DNA from: an uncultured Alphaproteobacteria bacterium
GTDB lineage: Bacteria > Pseudomonadota > Alphaproteobacteria > Micavibrionales > Micavibrionaceae
Assembly (NCBI GenBank): GCA_937931645.1
Contig: CALHAR010000009.1
Location: 1 to 64,000 of the forward strand
DNA length: 64,000 nucleotides
Reading direction: 5' to 3'
Notes under the pieces: generated by a model
Database searches by the model: none
Told to the model about the DNA's origin: nothing
Seen by the model: only the letters and a program-made list of their open reading frames with translations
Made by a program: the position numbers and the translations under genes
Part shown: positions 8,496 through 18,574 of the stretch, piece after piece
How the letters are laid out: every line of letters begins with the position of its first letter
Position numbering within the stretch: position 1 is the first letter of the stretch

Positions 8496-9680
8496 CTAAG
8501 CCACTTGCTTTTGCTCGGCAGCTTTGGCTTCAACATATGCCCATTCAACCCAAGGCATTAAGGCCACTGTATCGCTTGGCTCAACCGTTGCGCCGCCCCA
8601 AATACGTATCCCTGCAGGAGCATCACGATAAGACGCGATATCATAACCCGCACCTTCTGTTTCTAATATTTTCGTTATAGCCTTAATAAACGCCAAGCGA
8701 TCATCATCTGATTTTTCTTGGAACCATGGATCAGTAATTTTTAAACAAATAGATGTTTTTGAAATTGTGTTTTCATCTTCAGCCAAAAATTCAATCCAGT
8801 CAGTTTTATTAACCCAATCACTAACCGCTGCTAAGTTATCATCACTACGTTTAATAGTTGCCGGTAACCCACCAATTGATTCAACCCATTTTAAAGCACT
8901 CAAGCAATCTTCTGTGGCAATCATAGATGGCGTATTTAACGTCGCGCCTTTAAACGCTCCTTCAATTAACTTACCGCCTTTAGTTAAACGAAAAATTTTA
9001 GGAAGAGGGCGGTCAGGTCTAAAGTTTTCTAAACGCTCAACCGCACGAGGACTAAGGACCAGCATGCCGTGTGCGGCTTCTGAACCTAAAACTTTTTGCC
9101 AGCTCCATGTGACTACATCCAACTTTTCCCATGGTAAATCATAAGCAAATACGGCAGAGGTAGCATCACAAACTGTTAAACCCTGACGGTCACCTTTAAT
9201 CCAGTCTGCATTAGGAACACACACACCAGATGTCGTACCATTCCATGTAAAAACAACATCGCGGTCTGTATCAACCTTTGATAAATCAGGCAGAACACCA
9301 TAATCCGCTTTTATAATATTTACGTCCTTTAACTTTAATTGCTCACTCGCATCTTTACACCAATCAAGACCAAAGCTTTCCCAGCCGAGCATGTCTACGC
9401 CGCGTTCCCCTAACAAATTCCACATCGCCATTTCAACCGCGCCTGTATCAGACGCAGGAACGATGGCACAACGATACCCTTGAGGAAGGCCGAGTAATTC
9501 AACATGACGATCAATAACCTCTTTAAGCTTCGCCTTGCCGCCTGCGGCGCGATGCGAACGTCCAAGCCATGCGCCTTCTAAACCACTGACACTCCACCCT
9601 GGGTGCTTTGTACAAGGACCAGAGGAAAATTGAGGGTTATTTGGCTTTACGGTGGGTTTTGTCATGATATTGGCTTTCAT
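8496..9680 (-). CDS. serC: phosphoserine aminotransferase
   Basis: This PLP enzyme converts 3-phosphohydroxypyruvate to phosphoserine with glutamate, and in the DXP-dependent route also makes 4-phosphohydroxy-L-threonine for vitamin B6. The 394-residue protein is of the alphaproteobacterial type, with GRSHRAAGG near the N-terminus and the PLP lysine in [15 protein letters not shown]. It is divergent from pdxJ with 73 bases between, a pairing that fits the shared B6 pathway. M6 (ATG at 9665) is an alternative start. Its 3' end comes within 4 bases of the XRE gene end. Confidence 0.96.
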   Translation of the reverse strand: MKANIMTKPTVKPNNPQFSSGPCTKHPGWSVSGLEGAWLGRSHRAAGGKAKLKEVIDRHVELLGLPQGYRCAIVPASDTGAVEMAMWNLLGERGVDMLGWESFGLDWCKDASEQLKLKDVNIIKADYGVLPDLSKVDTDRDVVFTWNGTTSGVCVPNADWIKGDRQGLTVCDATSAVFAYDLPWEKLDVVTWSWQKVLGSEAAHGMLVLSPRAVERLENFRPDRPLPKIFRLTKGGKLIEGAFKGATLNTPSMIATEDCLSALKWVESIGGLPATIKRSDDNLAAVSDWVNKTDWIEFLAEDENTISKTSICLKITDPWFQEKSDDDRLAFIKAITKILETEGAGYDIASYRDAPAGIRIWGGATVEPSDTVALMPWVEWAYVEAKAAEQKQVA

Positions 9681-9753
9681 TAAGAATGAGAAAATATAAC
9701 TATTTGAATAAAAAATTCTGGTAACCCTGTCCAGTCTTAAGTTAAAAGGATGT

Positions 9754-10503
9754 ATGACGAAATTATCGGTAAATTTGAATAAGGTTGCTCTTTTAAGAAA
9801 CCAGCGAGACGTTGGGTATCCAAGCCTTATTGAGCACGCGAAGCTTATCCTTGAAGCGGGCGCACATGGCTTGACCGTTCACCCACGCCCAGATGAACGC
9901 CATATTCGTAAAAGCGATGTCGGTGAAATTGCTTCGTTTTTGAAAGAACACAGGAATAAAGACATTGAATTCAACATTGAAGGTTACCCTAGCGAAGATT
10001 TCATTAATCTTTGCCTGCAACATGACTGTGATCAAGTGACTTTGGTGCCAGACAGTCCATCACAGCGTACGTCTGATCATGGATGGAACGTCAAAAACAA
10101 CGAAGACACCCTAAAAGACGCTATTTCAAAGCTGAAAGATAAAGGGCGTAGAGTGTCGCTATTTATTGATCCTGTCCCTAAAATAATTGAGTCTGTTAAA
10201 TATGTTGGTGCGGATAGAATTGAGCTTTATACAGGACCGTACGCAGAAAACGAAATACCCCTAAAAGACTATATTGCGACCGCAAAAGAGGCGAGTGAAC
10301 ATGACATCGAAGTCAACGCCGGGCATGACTTAAATCTTGATAATTTAGGGCGTTTTATTACTGCTATCCCTGATTGTACGGAAGTTTCCATTGGTCATGC
10401 TTTGACCGCTGATGCCTTAATTATGGGGTGGAATGGCGCCGTTAACGCTTATTTAACAGCCATTAAATACGGACAAAAATCCGCCAATGACCGTGCCGCT
10501 TAA
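9754..10503 (+). CDS. pdxJ: pyridoxine 5'-phosphate synthase
   Basis: PdxJ condenses deoxyxylulose 5-phosphate with 3-amino-1-hydroxyacetone 1-phosphate to form pyridoxine 5'-phosphate. The 249 residues form a TIM barrel with typical segments: [13 protein letters not shown] at the start, [53 protein letters not shown] and [12 protein letters not shown] near the end. An AAAAGGA box precedes the ATG. It leads into serB with a 24-base gap, so the two are probably co-transcribed. Confidence 0.97.
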   Translation: MTKLSVNLNKVALLRNQRDVGYPSLIEHAKLILEAGAHGLTVHPRPDERHIRKSDVGEIASFLKEHRNKDIEFNIEGYPSEDFINLCLQHDCDQVTLVPDSPSQRTSDHGWNVKNNEDTLKDAISKLKDKGRRVSLFIDPVPKIIESVKYVGADRIELYTGPYAENEIPLKDYIATAKEASEHDIEVNAGHDLNLDNLGRFITAIPDCTEVSIGHALTADALIMGWNGAVNAYLTAIKYGQKSANDRAA

Positions 10504-10527
10504 CCTTCTTTAGAAAGACGTACACTT

Positions 10528-11409
10528 ATGAGCTATATCCTGACTTTTGTTGCTGCTTCAACCTCTTTAGAAGATAATCACCTAAAAAATACCGTAAATT
10601 TTTTAGGTATAGAAACAGGAAAAATATCATGGTTGGCTAAAGCAAAAGCGGCTGATATCAGAATCCTAAACAATATCGACCATAAAAACGTACAGCAATT
10701 ACGCTCCTCGCTAGATAAAAATAAAATTGATGTTTTTTATACAAGTACAGAAGGTAGGCGCAAAAAACTACTTATTGCCGACATGGATTCGACGATCGTC
10801 ACCAGCGAAACGTTAGACGAGCTGGCGGAGGAAGCGGGAATAAAGGATCAAATATCAACCATTACTAACCGTGCCATGCGCGGAGAGCTGGATTTTTTCG
10901 ACGCTATACGTGAAAGAGTTGGCCTGTTAAAGGGACTTCCTACCGATGCTTTAACACGTACACTGGAACAAACAGAAATATCAAAAGGGGCAAAAACCCT
11001 TGTCAAAACAATGAGTACCCATGGCAGCTTTTGTGCTTTAGTTTCTGGTGGGTTTACAAGCTTCACCGAAAGTATTGCAAGCCGGCTTGGCTTTGATGCC
11101 CATCATGGGAATATTTTAGGTATAGAGAATAACGCTCTGACAGGGAAAGTTATCGCGCCCATATTAGACAAAGAGACCAAGCTTCAATTACTAAAAGAAT
11201 ATGCCCAAAAGCTTAAGATAGACCTGCATAATAGCGTTGCCATTGGCGATGGGGCAAATGACCTGCCCATGTTAGAAGCGGCAGGATTAGGCATAGGTTA
11301 TCACCCTAAACCCTTATTAGAAGAACGTCTTATTAATTGCATTCGTCATACGGATCTAACATCTGTGCTTTATGCGCAAGGTTACAAAAAAGAAGAATTT
11401 TCAATTTAA
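10528..11409 (+). CDS. serB: phosphoserine phosphatase
   Basis: SerB removes phosphate from phosphoserine, the last step of serine synthesis. It is a 293-residue HAD-superfamily enzyme with nucleophile D85 and D87 in ADMDST, motif II in SGGFTSF, motif III lysine in KETKLQL, and motif IV in IGDGANDLPML. The first 75 residues form an N-terminal extension like the ACT-like domain of many SerB proteins. With serA and serC it completes the pathway within 7 kb, though on different strands and transcripts. Confidence 0.95.
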   Translation: MSYILTFVAASTSLEDNHLKNTVNFLGIETGKISWLAKAKAADIRILNNIDHKNVQQLRSSLDKNKIDVFYTSTEGRRKKLLIADMDSTIVTSETLDELAEEAGIKDQISTITNRAMRGELDFFDAIRERVGLLKGLPTDALTRTLEQTEISKGAKTLVKTMSTHGSFCALVSGGFTSFTESIASRLGFDAHHGNILGIENNALTGKVIAPILDKETKLQLLKEYAQKLKIDLHNSVAIGDGANDLPMLEAAGLGIGYHPKPLLEERLINCIRHTDLTSVLYAQGYKKEEFSI

Positions 11410-11483
11410 GAATTTTCTTTGCGCATTCACGTCTATTTCACGTACAATATAAAGAGAATAATTCATTTTAAGCACAGGTCATA

Positions 11484-12473
11484 ATGAGCAAAAAACATAA
11501 CTTTCAAATTCCTCAAAGTGACTTTGAGGACCTTCTCAAACAATATTGCCGTAACTACACGACAATGGCACGCGAAGGGCAGTTTGATAAGATTGTAGGT
11601 CGTGATGAAGAGATTGATCAAGTCATGCTGATCTTACTTCAAAGAAACCGTAAAAACGCCTGTATGTTGGCTCCTGCGGGGGTTGGTAAGACAGCCCTGG
11701 TCGCAGGTTTAGCACAAGCCGTGGTTTCAGAACGCGTACCTGAATATCTAACAAATGCGCAAGTAATTGAGTTAGATATGTCCGCAATGGCCGCTGGAAC
11801 AAGCACGCCAGGAGAGTTTCAATCTCGCTTTATCCCCATCTGTAAAGGATTAGCAGAGCGTTACCATCACCCTGATCATCCAAAATATATCATGTTTATT
11901 GATGAAATACACACCATCATGCCAACGGTTCATGGGTCAGCCTATGCAGGATTATCAGAAGTCATGAAACCTTATATGACCGTTGGGGATTTACACATTC
12001 TAGGGGCAACAACATTAGATGAGTACCGTCTCTACGTTGCGATTGATCCTGCTCTAGACCGACGTTTTCAAAAAGTAAATTTACGTGTTCCCAGCGCAGA
12101 CGAAACGCTTATGATTTTAAAAGGTATTAAAAAAAGTTATGAACGGCATCACAAGTTAGAAATACCTGATGAGTGTCTCGCAGAGGTTGTGAAATTAACC
12201 GAAGAACATATGCGCAAACGTAGCCAACCCGATAAATCTATTATTACAATGGATGCCGCCTGTGGCTGGCATAATATGTTTCGTAGTAAAGACCGTACAC
12301 TTTGCATGGAAGCCGTTTATATGATGGTCGCAAAAGAAACAGGATTAAACCCTGGTGCCCTAAGTGACATGACCATGACAAAGGGTGAAAAGTTTGACCC
12401 GACGAAAAACAAAGTAACAGCGGGTACAGTGAACTTCAAAGACACGGCAGAAGATAAAAAAAGCACCATTTGA
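11484..12473 (+). CDS. stand-alone Clp-type AAA ATPase with a single D1-like module
   Basis: The 329-residue protein matches only the first ATPase module of ClpA/ClpB. It has Walker A APAGVGKT at 63-70, Walker B IMFIDE at 136-141, sensor 1 LGATT at 173-177 and an arginine finger region DRRF at 192-195. It lacks the Clp N-domain, the second ATPase module and any IGF loop for ClpP docking. The flanking regions show no remnants of the missing parts, so this appears to be a genuine short gene, not a truncation. It may act as a small unfoldase or as a regulator of a full Clp ring. The start ATG follows CACAGGTCATA, an acceptable ribosome binding site. Confidence 0.85.
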   Translation: MSKKHNFQIPQSDFEDLLKQYCRNYTTMAREGQFDKIVGRDEEIDQVMLILLQRNRKNACMLAPAGVGKTALVAGLAQAVVSERVPEYLTNAQVIELDMSAMAAGTSTPGEFQSRFIPICKGLAERYHHPDHPKYIMFIDEIHTIMPTVHGSAYAGLSEVMKPYMTVGDLHILGATTLDEYRLYVAIDPALDRRFQKVNLRVPSADETLMILKGIKKSYERHHKLEIPDECLAEVVKLTEEHMRKRSQPDKSIITMDAACGWHNMFRSKDRTLCMEAVYMMVAKETGLNPGALSDMTMTKGEKFDPTKNKVTAGTVNFKDTAEDKKSTI

Positions 12474-12479
12474 AGTTAG

Positions 12480-13505
12480 TTACTTTTGTGACACAAAGAC
12501 TTTGTAACCACCCTCTTCATATATTTTTTGGGTCTTTGAAAATAATCTATTCAGTGATTTTTCATACGGCAAATGTGCATTAGCCACCATATACAAGACG
12601 CCATCTTTTTTTAAAGAGGCCGCCGCGTGAACGATAAAGTTTTGTCCCACATCATTCTGTGTTTTCTTCCCATCATGAAAAGGGGGGTTCATCACAATCC
12701 AATCTAGATTTTTTAAATCTTGCGTTTGCGTTAAATCAGTCCAACGATATTCAACATTATCCTGATATTGGGTTAAGTTTCTTTTAGCACAAGAGAGCGC
12801 ATTATAATCAACATCCAGAGCATATAATTTTGTAATTTCAGAGTATTTTTTTAAAACTTTATAAGATAAATATCCATATCCACAGCCAAAATCAGCTCCA
12901 ATACCCGTTAAATTAACAGGAAGGTTTTCAACCAGTATTTTTGACCCTTGATCAATTTTATTCCACCCAAAAACTCCTGGCTGACTCATAAATTTATGAT
13001 TATTTATATTTATTATTTGTGGATCACCTTGTTGAATAAAGAGATCAACTTTTAGTTTATCAACACTCCCGTCTTTATGCGCCCAAACAATACGACATTT
13101 ACTTTTCGATAGGGATGTTGGACGTGCGCCCAGTTCTTTCATCCAGCTTTCAATTTTTTTACCGCCTGCATCATTAGCTGCAACCGCAAGTAATAACCCC
13201 TGATCTTCTAAATGGTGGAAAGACTGCGCCAACATATAACGCGCCGCTTCTTTTTGTTTTGGTAAAACACAAAAAATATTTTGATAAATTGTATCGATAG
13301 ATAATTGAGATCGAACTTTAATATCATGAGTACTCCATGATACCGCATCAGTCTTCAAAGTTTGTAAGCATTCAGCATTACTAAAACGCTCTATATGTTG
13401 AGAGTATTTACCCCCCCAAAATAGAGTTTTGGCATTAAAGTCTAAAGTAGCCAACTGTCCTTTATCAAAAGGATAGGATAACAAAGAGGATATATCGTCG
13501 TTCAT
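12480..13505 (-). CDS. RsmC-like small-subunit rRNA guanine-N2 methyltransferase
   Basis: The protein has the two-half layout of RsmC, with a degenerate N-terminal methyltransferase-like half and a catalytic C-terminal half. In the second half the SAM motif is GIGADFGCGYGYL and the catalytic motif is NPPFH. RsmC makes m2G1207 in 16S rRNA. The start is set at 13505 (MNDDISS), giving 341 residues, because the 18 residues from an upstream ATG at 13559 are hydrophobic and not expected in this family. Neither start has a strong ribosome binding site. It ends 6 bases from the Clp-type ATPase gene. Confidence 0.87.
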   Translation of the reverse strand: MNDDISSLLSYPFDKGQLATLDFNAKTLFWGGKYSQHIERFSNAECLQTLKTDAVSWSTHDIKVRSQLSIDTIYQNIFCVLPKQKEAARYMLAQSFHHLEDQGLLLAVAANDAGGKKIESWMKELGARPTSLSKSKCRIVWAHKDGSVDKLKVDLFIQQGDPQIININNHKFMSQPGVFGWNKIDQGSKILVENLPVNLTGIGADFGCGYGYLSYKVLKKYSEITKLYALDVDYNALSCAKRNLTQYQDNVEYRWTDLTQTQDLKNLDWIVMNPPFHDGKKTQNDVGQNFIVHAAASLKKDGVLYMVANAHLPYEKSLNRLFSKTQKIYEEGGYKVFVSQK

Positions 13506-13632
13506 GATAAGAATAATGAAATAAATCTCATGAAAAAGAAATGGTAAAAAACCCATCAATTATAAATAAACTATTTACCTTACAGTCTAAGACACACCCA
13601 CAATATCAAGACATAGGTAGAAAAGGGTAATT

Positions 13633-14409
13633 TTAAATATTTTGTTTCGCCGCTAAATATATTTCATTATCTGCACTTGTTAAGTCTAAAACCTTTTTAT
13701 GAAGAGCGCTATTTTTATCAGGTAATATTCTCTGCTCTTGTTTTGCAGGGCTAGTATTTCTTTTGAAAATGATTGGTCTTCGACCAAAAACCTGTTTCAT
13801 ATCATCACAAAAGCGATCCATATTTTCTAACAAACCTACTGCCCTCATTTTTTTTAAATTAGAAACCGCTTCATCTACTTCATGTTGAGTAGGGGTAGAT
13901 GTATGTTTATCTGAATGTGATAAAAAATTGACGAAGGAACGAGCATTGATTAGCCCTTGCTCACTCTCAATATACTCTTCCATTGATAAATCGGTTTTTT
14001 GATACTCATGATTTTTATATCGATTCCAAAAATATTCCGAATACCACCGTGCGACTGGATCACGTAATAATGTAATATGACTCCACTGCCCTTTATACTC
14101 ATCATAGAGATTAGCATCAAAAGGATAATGACCTGATATAAAAGGTGCAGGTGCATTTTCCATGAAATAATGAAGTAATTGACGGCGAAACTCATAACGA
14201 TTAACACCAGATTGCGCCGCAATAACAGAAGCTGTACGACTATTTAAGTTTGCTGGAAACCCCTTACGCCGATACCTTAAAAATCGAAAAGGATAATAAG
14301 TAAGAACAAGCCCCGTAACGATAGATGTACCCCCGCATTTCGGGATATGGTGAAATATTATTTTTGGTTCTTTTTTTAACATTCTCTTCGTAGTATAATT
14401 GATTTTCAA
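13633..14409 (-). CDS. sulfotransferase-family protein
   Basis: The 258-residue protein has the PAPS 5'-phosphosulfate loop in HIPKCGGTS near residue 22 and the 3'-phosphate-binding segment LLRDPVARWYSEYF near 118. These are the two signatures of carbohydrate sulfotransferases of the Sulfotransfer_2 type. It would transfer sulfate from PAPS to a sugar hydroxyl. It lies at the left edge of the polysaccharide locus, divergent from a glycosyltransferase, and a second sulfotransferase occurs at 25212, so a sulfated surface glycan is likely. No PAPS synthesis genes are in the window. Confidence 0.85.
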   Translation of the reverse strand: MKINYTTKRMLKKEPKIIFHHIPKCGGTSIVTGLVLTYYPFRFLRYRRKGFPANLNSRTASVIAAQSGVNRYEFRRQLLHYFMENAPAPFISGHYPFDANLYDEYKGQWSHITLLRDPVARWYSEYFWNRYKNHEYQKTDLSMEEYIESEQGLINARSFVNFLSHSDKHTSTPTQHEVDEAVSNLKKMRAVGLLENMDRFCDDMKQVFGRRPIIFKRNTSPAKQEQRILPDKNSALHKKVLDLTSADNEIYLAAKQNI

Positions 14410-14484
14410 AAATGTCCTAAATTTAAATTATCATCCTTCAATTTCCTTTTCCTATATATATTTAAAAAATACGTACGTGACTTA

Positions 14485-15678
14485 ATGCAGATTTTATATT
14501 GCCATGATAATATTTATCAAAAATGTGAAGATGATACTATCTATTCACCTGGACAATTTCCTTATCAATATTGGTCAACATTTTTAAAGCATTTTGACCA
14601 CATAACAGTAACAGGTCGCGAAAGGCCTATGGCCGCGTCTAAAGAACTACTCAATATAAGTAGTGGACCCAATATATCCTTTTTATTATTTCCAAACATT
14701 AATACGATTAAAGGCCGCCTTAAATATAGCCGTCTTGCCAACAAAAAACTGAAAGAAGCAGTAGAAAAAGCCGATGCGGTTGTGATTCGTGCCGTCAGTG
14801 ACATTGGCTGGATGGCCTACAAACATGCTAAGAGAATGAACAAGCCTATTGCCATGGAAATGGCGGCTTGCGCATGGGACAGCACATGGAACCATGGGAA
14901 TAAGTTAGGTAAAATTTATGCGCCTATTCGGTATATTAGAGATAAAATAATTACTAAAAATGCGGATTACGTTATTTATGTGAGTGAACATTTTTTACAA
15001 AAGCGCTACCCCACCAATGGCCAAACCGCGCACGCTTCTAATGTACGCATTCAGTTGACTGATGAAGAAATTGTTGAACAGAGGTTAAAAAAGGTAAAAC
15101 ATCAGGAAAGTAGTCCAGATTCACCCATAACCATCGGTCTGATAGGTAACTTAGATAATAGAATTAAAGGTGTTACCGATACATTAAACGCCTTAGCTTT
15201 AGTTACAAAAGAAAAACCAGAATCCTTTACTTTCAGACATTTAGGTCCAGGTAATGTAGCCCCCTACGTCAAGCAAGCAGACACGTTAAAACTATCCGAT
15301 AAAGTTCATTTCGATGGAATGATTAAAAGTGGGAAAGATGTCTTACATTGGTTAGATAACATTGATATCTATCTACAACCTTCCTATCAAGAAGGGGTTC
15401 CACGTGCCACAATCGAAGCCATGAGCCGCGGTTGCCCTGTCATTGCCTCACATGCAGGCGGTATTCCCGAACTCATTGATGAGAAATGGTTAATAAAGCC
15501 AGGGCAGGTACGTGATTTATCAAAATTAATTATAAAAATGCTTGAAAACCCGCTAGAGCAAACAGAAGCCCTGATTACCAATTATAAAAAAAGCGCAGAA
15601 TACACCAATGAATATCTCAGCCAACGACGGCACTCATTCTGGAATTCATTTGCTAATTTTATAAGAAAACAAAAATAG
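14485..15678 (+). CDS. glycosyltransferase, family 4-like (GT-B fold)
   Basis: The 397-residue cytoplasmic enzyme has a C-terminal nucleotide-sugar domain with IGLIGNLDNRIKG and the segment QPSYQEGVPRATIEAMSRG followed by PVIASHAGGIPELI, which contains the E-x7-E motif of retaining GT4 enzymes. The N-terminal acceptor domain is less conserved. It probably adds a sugar to the lipid-linked exopolysaccharide repeat. The sugar and linkage are not predictable. It is the only obvious glycosyltransferase inside the locus. Confidence 0.88.
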   Translation: MQILYCHDNIYQKCEDDTIYSPGQFPYQYWSTFLKHFDHITVTGRERPMAASKELLNISSGPNISFLLFPNINTIKGRLKYSRLANKKLKEAVEKADAVVIRAVSDIGWMAYKHAKRMNKPIAMEMAACAWDSTWNHGNKLGKIYAPIRYIRDKIITKNADYVIYVSEHFLQKRYPTNGQTAHASNVRIQLTDEEIVEQRLKKVKHQESSPDSPITIGLIGNLDNRIKGVTDTLNALALVTKEKPESFTFRHLGPGNVAPYVKQADTLKLSDKVHFDGMIKSGKDVLHWLDNIDIYLQPSYQEGVPRATIEAMSRGCPVIASHAGGIPELIDEKWLIKPGQVRDLSKLIIKMLENPLEQTEALITNYKKSAEYTNEYLSQRRHSFWNSFANFIRKQK

Positions 15679-15709
15679 TAACATTATGAATAATTGTAAA
15701 CTCTCTCCC

Positions 15710-15738
15710 TTGTGTATAACTCGGTAAACTATTACAAT
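15710..15738 (+). promoter_or_regulatory. candidate sigma-70-type promoter for the export genes
   Basis: TTGTGT at 15710-15715 and TACAAT at 15733-15738 are separated by exactly 17 bases. They lie about 90 bases before the Wza-like gene, in the 146-base gap after the glycosyltransferase. The -10 box matches the consensus in five of six bases. The call rests on sequence likeness only. Confidence 0.35.
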
Positions 15739-15824
15739 ACTTAGGTGATTCTGTTCAGTTCAATATCCTGCTTACGCCTTATCTACCTACCTATCATATT
15801 TAAAATAAGCATCAAAAACATATT

Positions 15825-16472
15825 ATGAAAACACATTTCTCATTCCCAATTATAATAAGTCTATTATTATCTTTAGGTGCTTTTATTAGTTTATCAGGAT
15901 GCACGAATTATAATTTACTCTCTTCTACACCACTACTCCCCCAAGATGTCATCGCTATTCATAGGGCTCCCTTTAATAATTTAAAATGCCCAATCCTCTC
16001 CCCAGCAGATAATACATATCGCTTAGGCGCAGGTGATGAAATTGTCATTACTGTTTATAACGAAGAGAATTTATCTGGTAAATTTAATATCCCTAACTTT
16101 GGATCTTTAAACCTACCTCTTATAGGTGAAACTATTTTATCAGGTTGCACCTTCAAGCAAGCCGAAGAATTACTCAGTCGAAAATATGCCGAAGGGTATC
16201 TCGTAAATCCTATTATCTCTGTTAGTATTTCAAAATACCGACCATTTTATATCATTGGCGAGGTTCAAGACCCTGGGCAATATGATTATATTGTCAATAT
16301 GAACATCTTACAAGCCGTAGCCCTCGCTGGAGGTTTTACATACCGCGCTAATCGAAAGACAGCAAAGGTCTTACAAGGGTACGAAGAAGAAATTCCTGTT
16401 TACAACAACACCTCTATTGAACAAAAATTTCACCCTGGTGATATCATTTTCATCAAGGAAAGGTTCTTTTAA
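15825..16472 (+). CDS. polysaccharide export lipoprotein, Wza/OPX family
   Basis: The 215-residue protein begins with a lipoprotein signal peptide with lipobox LSGC (C26). It then has the Poly_export domain (YRLGAGDEIVITVYNEENLSG) and an SLBB domain (FYIIGEVQDPGQY and MNILQAVALAGGFT). It is short compared with E. coli Wza and lacks the C-terminal transmembrane helix, so the outer-membrane pore may be supplied by the BBP2-type barrel at 29420-30769. The co-polymerase gene starts 6 bases after its stop, which indicates an operon. Confidence 0.92.
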   Translation: MKTHFSFPIIISLLLSLGAFISLSGCTNYNLLSSTPLLPQDVIAIHRAPFNNLKCPILSPADNTYRLGAGDEIVITVYNEENLSGKFNIPNFGSLNLPLIGETILSGCTFKQAEELLSRKYAEGYLVNPIISVSISKYRPFYIIGEVQDPGQYDYIVNMNILQAVALAGGFTYRANRKTAKVLQGYEEEIPVYNNTSIEQKFHPGDIIFIKERFF

Positions 16473-16477
16473 AACCC

Positions 16478-18574
16478 ATGGTCAGTTCCGCAAAAAAACC
16501 AATATATAATAATAACTCTATGGATGATGATATTGATCTTCATAATATTATGAATGTTGTTTTTTATCAGAAAAAACTTCTCTTACTCATCATCATTACT
16601 GGTATTGCCTTGAGTGTTTTTCTCTCTTCTTTTGTTGAGACAACATATACCTCTCACTCCAGTATTCTCATTAATAATGGGGACGAGATACAAACACAGA
16701 ATCTTAAAAGCGTTGCAAAGTCTTTTACCCTTGATATTGGTTTTATTCTTACAGAAATAGAAATTTTAAAATCAAGAGAGATGGCGAAAAAGGTTGTCAC
16801 GGCCTTAGACTTAGAAAATGACCCTGAGTTCAATCCTAACCTTAACAAGAGTGGTGATTTATTAGAGATAAAAAACCCATCTCAAAATACAGCAATCAAT
16901 AACGATGTTTCTTCTGAAACCATAACAAATTTCTTAGAAGCGTTGAAAGTTGTCCCTATTGTAGGGTCTTTAGTTGTAAAAGTCAGTGCATCCTCAAGCA
17001 ATCCAGAAAAAGCAGCTTTAATAAGCAATACATTAGTAAAAGAATATATGAGCCAACGTGTGAAAGGGAAGGTAGATACACAAGCAAACATCGCCAAATG
17101 GCTAGATAGGCGTGTTAATGATTTGAAAGAGAGAATTCGTATTCTTGAAGTAGAAGCAGAACAGTACAGAATCGACAATAACATCACACCTGATAATAAT
17201 ATTTTACTATCAACTGAAGAGCTAGTTGCCTTAAAAAATAAACGTTTAAAAGCGGAAGAAGACTATCTTCAAATCAAATCACAACTTAATGAGATTCAAA
17301 AATCTAAAGATAATATTCTCACTATCAGAATAGCACCTAACATTTTAGATACGGCTCTTGTCAAAGATCTAAACAAGCAAAAGTTAGATATTGAAACAGA
17401 CATATCTGAGCTTTCAAGTCGTTATGGACCGAAACATCCAACAATGATTGAAAAGAGGGACGAGTTAGAAAAAATCAATCAAAAAATTAATGAGAAGGTC
17501 GCTCAATCAATTCAAGCATTAAAAAGTAAAGTAAGTAGTGCTAAATCCCAATTAAATGATATTGATCGTCAAATTTCTACAGCAACAACGAAAAGTAATA
17601 AGGACAATGTTGCGGTGCTCAAACTACGCACCCTTGAACGAGAGGTAGAAACAGCACATAACGCACTCGACACCTTCTATAAGAAGTATAAGAACCCAGT
17701 AAACACTGACAATTTTAAATTCTCAGGTGGAGAGGTCATCTCCTATGCAACCGTGCCAGAAACACCATCCTCACCCAACAAAACGCTTATAATTCTTTTA
17801 GGGTCTGTGTTTTCTATCATATTAGGAATTATTACGATCTTCCTAAATGAAAAGTTAAGCAATGCCTTTAGAAACACGAAAGACTTAGAAAAAGAATTTG
17901 ATTTACCGACCTTACCATCAATTTCTTATAAGCGGGTGGGATGGAATAAAAATTTAGTTACACAAGTTTTGTCTGATGAAGCATCTGATATCACCGAATC
18001 TATAAGAAACTTAAGATTAGCCTTAAAAGATTACAAAACTGATGAAGGATCAAATCCTAAAGTTATATCTATTCTATCTTCATTAAAAAATGAAGGTAAA
18101 ACAACGCTTGCAACTTTAATGGCTTCACTGGCCGCAAAAGCAGGGGAGCGCGTTATATTGGTTGATACCAATTTAAGACAAGCAGACATCCATGGTGCTT
18201 TAGAACAAGACAACCACAGTGATTTAGTTGAATATTTAACCAATCAAAAAGAATTGAAAGATGTCATTGTTAAAAACAAAGATACAAATCTAGATGTCAT
18301 CTATGGGAGCGCCGTGCCCAATAACGCCTTTAATCTTTTAAGCATGAATAAGTTAGATTTATTGATTTCTGCCTTAAAACAAAATTATGACCTGATTATA
18401 TTAGATACACCCGCCTGTTTAGAAGCCTCAGATGCACGGTTAATTGAACAGCTTTCTGATATGGCACTTTATTGTGTGAAGCAAAATAGTACGAAGAAGA
18501 AATCAATCGAAAAAGCCATTAAACCCCTTATGAGACGCGAGAATCTAGCTTTTGTTATGACCTTTGTTAAATAG
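16478..18574 (+). CDS. polysaccharide co-polymerase with BY-kinase domain, Wzc-like, no tyrosine tail
   Basis: The 698-residue inner-membrane protein has a Wzz domain, transmembrane helices at about residues 33-52 and 435-455, a long periplasmic coiled-coil region between them, and a C-terminal ATPase/kinase. The kinase shows a Walker A segment SSLKNEGKTT near 535, an A' segment VILVDTN near 562 and a B segment LIILDTP near 640. The C-terminus ends in AFVMTFVK and lacks the tyrosine cluster that BY-kinases autophosphorylate, so control of chain length may not depend on tyrosine phosphorylation. It works with the export lipoprotein encoded just upstream. Confidence 0.93.
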   Translation: MVSSAKKPIYNNNSMDDDIDLHNIMNVVFYQKKLLLLIIITGIALSVFLSSFVETTYTSHSSILINNGDEIQTQNLKSVAKSFTLDIGFILTEIEILKSREMAKKVVTALDLENDPEFNPNLNKSGDLLEIKNPSQNTAINNDVSSETITNFLEALKVVPIVGSLVVKVSASSSNPEKAALISNTLVKEYMSQRVKGKVDTQANIAKWLDRRVNDLKERIRILEVEAEQYRIDNNITPDNNILLSTEELVALKNKRLKAEEDYLQIKSQLNEIQKSKDNILTIRIAPNILDTALVKDLNKQKLDIETDISELSSRYGPKHPTMIEKRDELEKINQKINEKVAQSIQALKSKVSSAKSQLNDIDRQISTATTKSNKDNVAVLKLRTLEREVETAHNALDTFYKKYKNPVNTDNFKFSGGEVISYATVPETPSSPNKTLIILLGSVFSIILGIITIFLNEKLSNAFRNTKDLEKEFDLPTLPSISYKRVGWNKNLVTQVLSDEASDITESIRNLRLALKDYKTDEGSNPKVISILSSLKNEGKTTLATLMASLAAKAGERVILVDTNLRQADIHGALEQDNHSDLVEYLTNQKELKDVIVKNKDTNLDVIYGSAVPNNAFNLLSMNKLDLLISALKQNYDLIILDTPACLEASDARLIEQLSDMALYCVKQNSTKKKSIEKAIKPLMRRENLAFVMTFVK

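Noticed and set aside
13505-13559. N-terminal extension of the RsmC-like protein
   Set aside because: The 18 residues before MNDDISS are hydrophobic and do not fit this soluble family; the downstream ATG is preferred.
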